From assembly GCA_964236695.1 (NCBI GenBank), contig CAXSFU010000012.1, positions 6,823 to 70,822 on the forward strand: a DNA stretch of 64,000 nt, read 5' to 3'. The position numbers were made by a program, and so were the translations under genes. The first letter of the stretch is position 1, and each line of letters starts with the position of its first letter. Below, piece by piece: positions 60,378-64,000 of the stretch. The DNA comes from CAXSEF01 sp964236695 (GTDB lineage Bacteria > Pseudomonadota > Alphaproteobacteria > Acetobacterales > Acetobacteraceae). The notes under the pieces are model-generated. The model saw nothing but the letters and a program-made list of their open reading frames with translations, was not told where the DNA came from and made no database searches.

Positions 60378-61727
60378 TCAGGCGGCGACCGCCAGCCCGG
60401 ACGCGGTGGACATGCGCTGCGCCACGGCCGCGTCGTAGAGCGCCTGCTCGTCCTGCTTGTGCTTGACGGAGAAACGGATGGCCGCAGCGCCGCACGCGCA
60501 GACGATGGCGGTGATGCCGAGCACCATGAAGCACATCGCCGGCTTGCCGGTGAAGCGCAGCAGCAGCCCGGCCGCGACGCCGCCGATGTTGCCGCCCGCG
60601 CCGATGATGCCGCACACGCCGCCCAGCACCTTGCGGTCGATGAACGGCACCAGGGCGTAGAGCGAGCCGCACGCCAGATGCGTGAACAGGCCGAAGATCA
60701 GCATCATCGACACCGCCGCGAACACCGTACCCGCCTGGGAGAACGCGATCAGGAACACGCCTTCGCCGATCATCAGGCCGAACAGCAGCCAGGTGCGGCC
60801 GTCCAGTCCCTTCGTCTGGGCGATCTTGTCCGACATCAGGCCGCCGACGGCGCGTGCGAACAGCGCCAGCAGGCCGAACGCGCCGACCGCAAGCCCTGCG
60901 TCCTCGAGCGAAAGCTGGTAGCGGTTGAAGTAGTAGGTCGCGGCGATGGAGTGGACGAACAGCTCGACCCCGAACGAGGCGCCGTAGCAGGCGCCGAGCA
61001 GCCACACGCGGTAGTTCCGCGACGCCACCTTCATGACGTCCCAGCCGCCCTTCTTGCCGACCATGGTCGACAAGCCGGCGCGGCGCATGTCGGCGAAGTT
61101 GCCCTCGGGCGTGTCCTGGGTGAATTTCCAGTACAGCACCGCGGTGATCAGCATCAGGGCTGCGGGCAGCACCTGGGCGTAGCGCCAGGACATGCCCTTG
61201 CTGAAGCCCCACGCGCCGACCAGCGCCAGCACCATCGGCATCACGCTCTGGGTGACGCCGCCGCCCGCGTTGCCCCAGCCGCCCACGGTGGCGTTGGCGG
61301 TGCCGACGACGTTGGGCGCGAACATCACCGAGGTGTGGAACTGGGTGATGACGAAGCTCGCGCCGATGATGCCGATCAGCAGGCGGAACACCAGGAACGA
61401 GGTGTAGTCCCAGGCAAAGGCCACACCGATGACCGGGAAGGCGCCGAAGAACAGCAGCGCGGTGTAGGTCAGCCGCGGGCCGTACTTGTCGCACAGCGGG
61501 CCGATGACGAAGCGGGCAAGCACGGTCGCGAACACGCCGGCGATGCCGATCGAGTAGACCTGGTCGTTGGTGAGCTTGAGGTCGCCCTTGATGACCGGCA
61601 TCAGCGGCGCGGTGGCGAACCAGGCGAAGAAGCAGACGAAGAACGCGATCCAGGTCAGGTGGAAGGCGCGCATCTGCGGCGTTCGGAAGCTGAACAGGTC
61701 GATGCGTGTGGCCTTGGTCGTGGGCAT
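60378..61727 (-). CDS. narK: NarK-type nitrate/nitrite transporter (MFS)
   Basis: Major facilitator of the nitrate/nitrite porter family, 449 residues with 12 predicted membrane segments. Both nitrate signatures are present: GTANATVGGWGNAGGG in TM5 and CGIIGAGGNIGGVAAG in TM11, and Arg residues in TM2 (LARFVIGPLCDKYGPR) and TM8 are as in NarK/NasA. ATG 61727 has CAGGAG upstream. It is the second gene after the Asn-heptad gene, 70 bp downstream; that gap holds a perfect 16-nt palindrome (61778-61793) without a T-run. Import for assimilation or nitrite exchange cannot be separated by sequence. Confidence 0.94.
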   Translation of the reverse strand: MPTTKATRIDLFSFRTPQMRAFHLTWIAFFVCFFAWFATAPLMPVIKGDLKLTNDQVYSIGIAGVFATVLARFVIGPLCDKYGPRLTYTALLFFGAFPVIGVAFAWDYTSFLVFRLLIGIIGASFVITQFHTSVMFAPNVVGTANATVGGWGNAGGGVTQSVMPMVLALVGAWGFSKGMSWRYAQVLPAALMLITAVLYWKFTQDTPEGNFADMRRAGLSTMVGKKGGWDVMKVASRNYRVWLLGACYGASFGVELFVHSIAATYYFNRYQLSLEDAGLAVGAFGLLALFARAVGGLMSDKIAQTKGLDGRTWLLFGLMIGEGVFLIAFSQAGTVFAAVSMMLIFGLFTHLACGSLYALVPFIDRKVLGGVCGIIGAGGNIGGVAAGLLLRFTGKPAMCFMVLGITAIVCACGAAAIRFSVKHKQDEQALYDAAVAQRMSTASGLAVAA

Positions 61728-61797
61728 CTGGAACTCCTGCGGGTGGGGCAAGGGGGTCGGCGGCGCGCGGCGGGCCTGGCCGCCGCGGCGGCCTCGG

Positions 61798-62484
61798 TCA
61801 GGCGGCGACGCCGAGCTTGGCCGCGATGGCCGTCAGCAGGTCGTGGTTGCCCTGCATCATCGCCGCGTTCGACTTCAGCAGCCGGCTGTTGGCTTCCAGC
61901 AGCGCGTTGTTGGCGGCGAGCGCCTCGGCGTTGTCGGCCACCACAGACGCGTTGCCGGCGAGCAGCGCGTTGTTGCGGCCCAGCGCCTCGGAGTTGCCGG
62001 CGATCTTCGCGGTGTTGGCGGCGAGCGCGGCCTTGTTGCCGTGCAGCACGCCCTGGTTGTCGGCCAGCGCCTCGGCGTTGGCCGCGACCGCCGCGTGATT
62101 GTCGGACAGCAGGCTCGCGTTCTTCGCCAGGACGTCGCTGTTGGCGCCGATCTTCGCCGAGTTCGCGGCCAGGACGCGGCGGTTGGACTCGAGGCCGGAG
62201 GCGTTGCCCTTGATCGTCAAGGCGTTCTCGGAGAGCGCGGCGTGGTTCTCGTCCAGCGCCGCCTTGTTGGCCTCGAGGGTGGCGTGGTTGGCGCCCAGCA
62301 TCGCGCTGTTCGCCGACAGCGTCTTCCTGTTGGCGGCCAGCGTGGCGCTGTTGCCGGCGACGACCCCGTGGTTCTCCTCGAGGAGGGCGTGGTTCCCCTT
62401 CAGGGCGGCGGAGTTGGACTGCAGGACTGTGCTGTTCTTCACCAGGAGCGCGTTGTTGGTCTCGAGCAGGGACGTGTCGGACAT
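61798..62484 (-). CDS. Asn-heptad repeat protein, predicted coiled-coil rod
   Basis: 228 residues consisting of MSDTSLLET, 30 uninterrupted seven-residue repeats of the form NxxxLxx, and IAAKLGVAA. Asn is present at position 1 in all 30 repeats; position 5 is aliphatic in all 30 (23 Leu, 3 Ile, 3 Val, 1 Met). The 4/3 spacing corresponds to heptads with an aliphatic residue at a and Asn at d. No signal peptide or membrane segment, so a cytoplasmic rod of about 33 nm is predicted. It precedes narK on the same strand. ATG 62484 is used; ATG 62526 (14 residues more) has a better AGGGAAG site. I know no family by this pattern; the function is unknown. Confidence 0.85.
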   Translation of the reverse strand: MSDTSLLETNNALLVKNSTVLQSNSAALKGNHALLEENHGVVAGNSATLAANRKTLSANSAMLGANHATLEANKAALDENHAALSENALTIKGNASGLESNRRVLAANSAKIGANSDVLAKNASLLSDNHAAVAANAEALADNQGVLHGNKAALAANTAKIAGNSEALGRNNALLAGNASVVADNAEALAANNALLEANSRLLKSNAAMMQGNHDLLTAIAAKLGVAA

Positions 62485-62537
62485 TCGTTCTGGTTCCAGG
62501 AAGCTGCGGGGGCGGTTCCCGCGCATTGGCACTTCCC

Positions 62538-62583
62538 TACCCACTGCGGCGTGGGCATCGGCGCGCGGTGCTTTGAGCGCGCC
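62538..62583 (-). promoter_or_regulatory. Two tandem leader hairpins, candidate ANTAR target
   Basis: In the leader of the rod gene, hairpin 1 has perfect 7-bp arms GGCGCGC/GCGCGCC (62583-62577 and 62566-62560) around a 10-nt loop whose centre is AAAGCA. Two bases later hairpin 2 has arms TGCCCAC/GTGGGTA (one G-U pair; 62557-62538) and the hexaloop GCCGCA. ANTAR proteins are known to bind two tandem hairpins with hexaloops having A at position 1 and G at 4. Here loop 2 lacks the A and loop 1 is a hexaloop only if two mismatches are allowed, so the match is partial. The adjacent gene encodes an ANTAR protein. Confidence 0.4.
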
Positions 62584-62616
62584 GGGGGCACGTCACTGTG
62601 ACCTCGGCAGGCGTCT

Positions 62617-62632
62617 AGCACGCGGCGTGCCA
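62617..62632 (-). promoter_or_regulatory. Sigma-54 promoter of the rod-narK operon
   Basis: On the minus strand TGGCACG (62632-62626), four bases, then GTGCT (62621-62617). Compared with the sigma-54 consensus TGGCACG-N4-TTGCW, only one base differs, and the GG (-24) and GC (-12) doublets are correctly spaced. Transcription would start near 62606, with an inverted repeat GTCAC/GTGAC (62592-62602) at the start of the leader. Sigma-54 promoters of nitrate assimilation operons are normally activated by NtrC; a clear NtrC site was not seen, though GCACC half-sites lie upstream. Confidence 0.6.
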
Positions 62633-62704
62633 GCGGTGCGGTGGTGCGGGACTTGCAGCGCAGACGCACCGACCCTGACCCAGGCAACGCATGACCCACG
62701 ATCC

Positions 62705-63979
62705 ATGACCACGGCGCTGCTGCTGTCGAGCGGCGGGCCCAAGGCTCCGGCGCTTGCCGAGGACCTGGCGGCGGCCGGGCTCGAGGTGCAGGGCGAGACC
62801 GACTGCCCGAATCTGTTGCAGGACGTGATCAGAAAAGCCGCAGACATCGTGGTCTGCTTTCAGGAGACGCCGGACGCGCCGTTCTTCGCGAGCCTTGCGG
62901 CGGTCGCGGCCTCCGCGCCGCGTCCAGTGGTGGTGTTCACGATGGACCCGGATGCCGCGAAGATGGCCGACGCCACGAGCAGCGGGGTCCACGCCTATGT
63001 CGTGGCGGGCTACGGCCGCGCCCGGCTGCGCTCCGTGGTGCAGCTGGCCCAGGCGCGCTTCCGCCACGAGCAGCTGCTGCGCCAGGAGCTCGACGAGGTG
63101 CGCAGGCGCTTCGACGAGCGCAAGCTGGTGGACCGGGCCAAGGGCATCCTGATGGGCGCCCGCCAGCTCCGCGAGGACGAGGCGTTCCGCGCGCTGCGCA
63201 TCGCGGCGATGGCGTCCAAGCAGCGGATCGGCCAGGTCTCCCGTGTGGTGATCGACTCTGCGCACTACGGCGAGGCGGTGAACCGCGCCGGGCAGCTGAG
63301 GATGCTGTCCCAGCGCATCGTGAAGTTCTACGCGCTGGCCTGCACGGGGGTGACGGACGCGCAGGCGCAGGGGATGCTCGCCGACTCCGTCGCGCACGTG
63401 GACAGCAACCTCGCCATCCTCGACCGCAGCCTGTCGAAAGCCACGTTCGGCGACCTGCTCGGCGCTGTGACCGGCCCGTGGCGGACGCTGCAGGTGGCGT
63501 TGAGGTCGCCGCCCAGGGCATCGCGGCTGGGCGAGGTCGACGGGCTCGCCGAGCAGCTGCTCGGGCATGCCGAGACGCTTACGGAGAACCTAGAGGTCGC
63601 GGGCTTCGCCACCGTCCTGCACGCCATCAACGTCGCGGGGCGGCAGAGGATGCTGGCGCAGCGGCTGGCCAAGGAGGTGCTGATGGGCACCCTGCCCGGC
63701 GGCGCGGACGGGCGGGCCGATCCGGCGGGAGGCGCCACGCTCGCGGAGTTCGTCGGCGGGCTGGAGTACCTCGACCGGCTGCCGCTGAGCAACGCCGGGA
63801 TCGCGCGCGAGCTGGCGGCGACGCACCTTGCCTGGCAGGCGTTCCGCGACGGGCTGGCGGAGCGCCACACCGCGGACGGACGCGCCGCCATCGCCGCGTC
63901 GAGCGAGGTGCTGCTCGGGCACTTCGACCGGCTGACGGACCTGGTCGAGCGGGGGATCCATGCGCTGATGGGCGTCTGA
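62705..63979 (+). CDS. Pseudo-receiver/ANTAR regulator with two nitrate-sensor-like P-box modules
   Basis: 424 residues. Residues 1-115 resemble the NasT-type receiver, but where the phospho-Asp should be the sequence is VVCFQETPD, so phosphorylation is unlikely. A short coiled coil leads to an ANTAR RNA-binding domain (about 125-183: KLVDRAKGILMGARQL, then EAFRALRIAAMASKQRI). Two helical modules follow, each with a segment like the nitrate-binding P-box of NarX/PilJ domains: AVNRAGQLRMLSQRIVK (191-207) and AINVAGRQRMLAQRLAK (307-323). It probably acts as a soluble nitrate/nitrite-responsive antiterminator for the divergent rod-narK operon and perhaps for genes beyond the right edge. ATG 62705 begins MTTALLLSSGGPK. 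Confidence 0.85.
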   Translation: MTTALLLSSGGPKAPALAEDLAAAGLEVQGETDCPNLLQDVIRKAADIVVCFQETPDAPFFASLAAVAASAPRPVVVFTMDPDAAKMADATSSGVHAYVVAGYGRARLRSVVQLAQARFRHEQLLRQELDEVRRRFDERKLVDRAKGILMGARQLREDEAFRALRIAAMASKQRIGQVSRVVIDSAHYGEAVNRAGQLRMLSQRIVKFYALACTGVTDAQAQGMLADSVAHVDSNLAILDRSLSKATFGDLLGAVTGPWRTLQVALRSPPRASRLGEVDGLAEQLLGHAETLTENLEVAGFATVLHAINVAGRQRMLAQRLAKEVLMGTLPGGADGRADPAGGATLAEFVGGLEYLDRLPLSNAGIARELAATHLAWQAFRDGLAERHTADGRAAIAASSEVLLGHFDRLTDLVERGIHALMGV

Positions 63980-64000
63980 TGGTGGGGGCCGGGGGCTGGC

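Noticed and set aside
61778..61793. Perfect 16-nt palindrome between the rod gene and narK as a terminator
   Set aside because: No T-run follows, and narK has its own ribosome-binding site just downstream, so a full transcription stop is not supported; it is mentioned under narK only.
62705..63979. Methyl-accepting chemotaxis protein, suggested by the PilJ-like segments
   Set aside because: There are no membrane segments and no MCP signalling hairpin; the ANTAR domain indicates an RNA-binding regulator.

Overview
The window is very GC-rich DNA with long G/C-ending codons, tightly overlapping genes and a complete division/cell-wall (dcw) cluster. It looks like chromosomal DNA of an alphaproteobacterium, probably Acetobacteraceae/Rhodospirillales. 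That placement is inferred from gene content and protein style (meso-DAP type MurE, LpxC after FtsZ, FtsZ tail ending near DIPAFLRRQ, CheZ plus a CheA-REC hybrid). No database comparison was possible.

Layout. 1-358: 5' part of a DjlA/TerB-like gene leaving the window. 514-945: RNase P RNA. 1132-20576: dcw operon mraZ-rsmH-ftsL-ftsI-murE-murF-mraY-murD-ftsW-murG-murC-murB-ddl-ftsQ-ftsA-ftsZ. All 14 junctions from mraZ to ftsA overlap by 1-14 bases, and four in-phase MraZ boxes lie over the promoter. 20754-24715: lpxC, bamD, recN. 24864-31707: ligA, a PotD-like binding protein, two small membrane-associated proteins, a CAU tRNA, ettA and a GNAT. 31853-33356: mlaA and mlaC. 33623-41768: metF, a UvrD/PcrA helicase carrying a 357-residue intein, prmA, a DUF1127 protein, an M24B aminopeptidase and a thioesterase. 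41895-49666, minus strand: chemotaxis operon cheA-cheW-cheY2-cheB-cheR-cheY-cheZ-fliM, with a possible sigma-28 promoter. 49863-59556: accessory genes (small proteins, hydroxypyruvate-isomerase-like, CHRD protein, RND pump with adaptor, aldo/keto reductase) and a decayed LacI-family scrap. 60378-63979: a nitrate locus.

The nitrate locus is the most unusual part. A NarK-type transporter follows a gene for a protein made of 30 perfect seven-residue repeats, each with Asn at one core position and an aliphatic residue four later. This predicts a long coiled-coil rod with stacked Asn layers. Divergent from it lies a regulator with a receiver-like domain lacking the phospho-Asp, an ANTAR RNA-binding domain and two NarX/PilJ-like P-box helices. 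Between them are a near-consensus sigma-54 promoter facing the rod gene and two tandem leader hairpins. The arrangement resembles the known NtrC/sigma-54 plus ANTAR-antitermination control of nitrate assimilation operons, but the rod protein is not one I know from such systems.

From 24.7 to 60.2 kb the intergenic spaces are filled by two dispersed palindromic repeat families. The GC-rich family A (about 13 sites) occupies five of the six convergent gene junctions and abuts stop codons. The AT-rich family B has three copies. In ligA and the hydroxypyruvate-isomerase-like gene a family A repeat supplies the C-terminal residues and stop codon.
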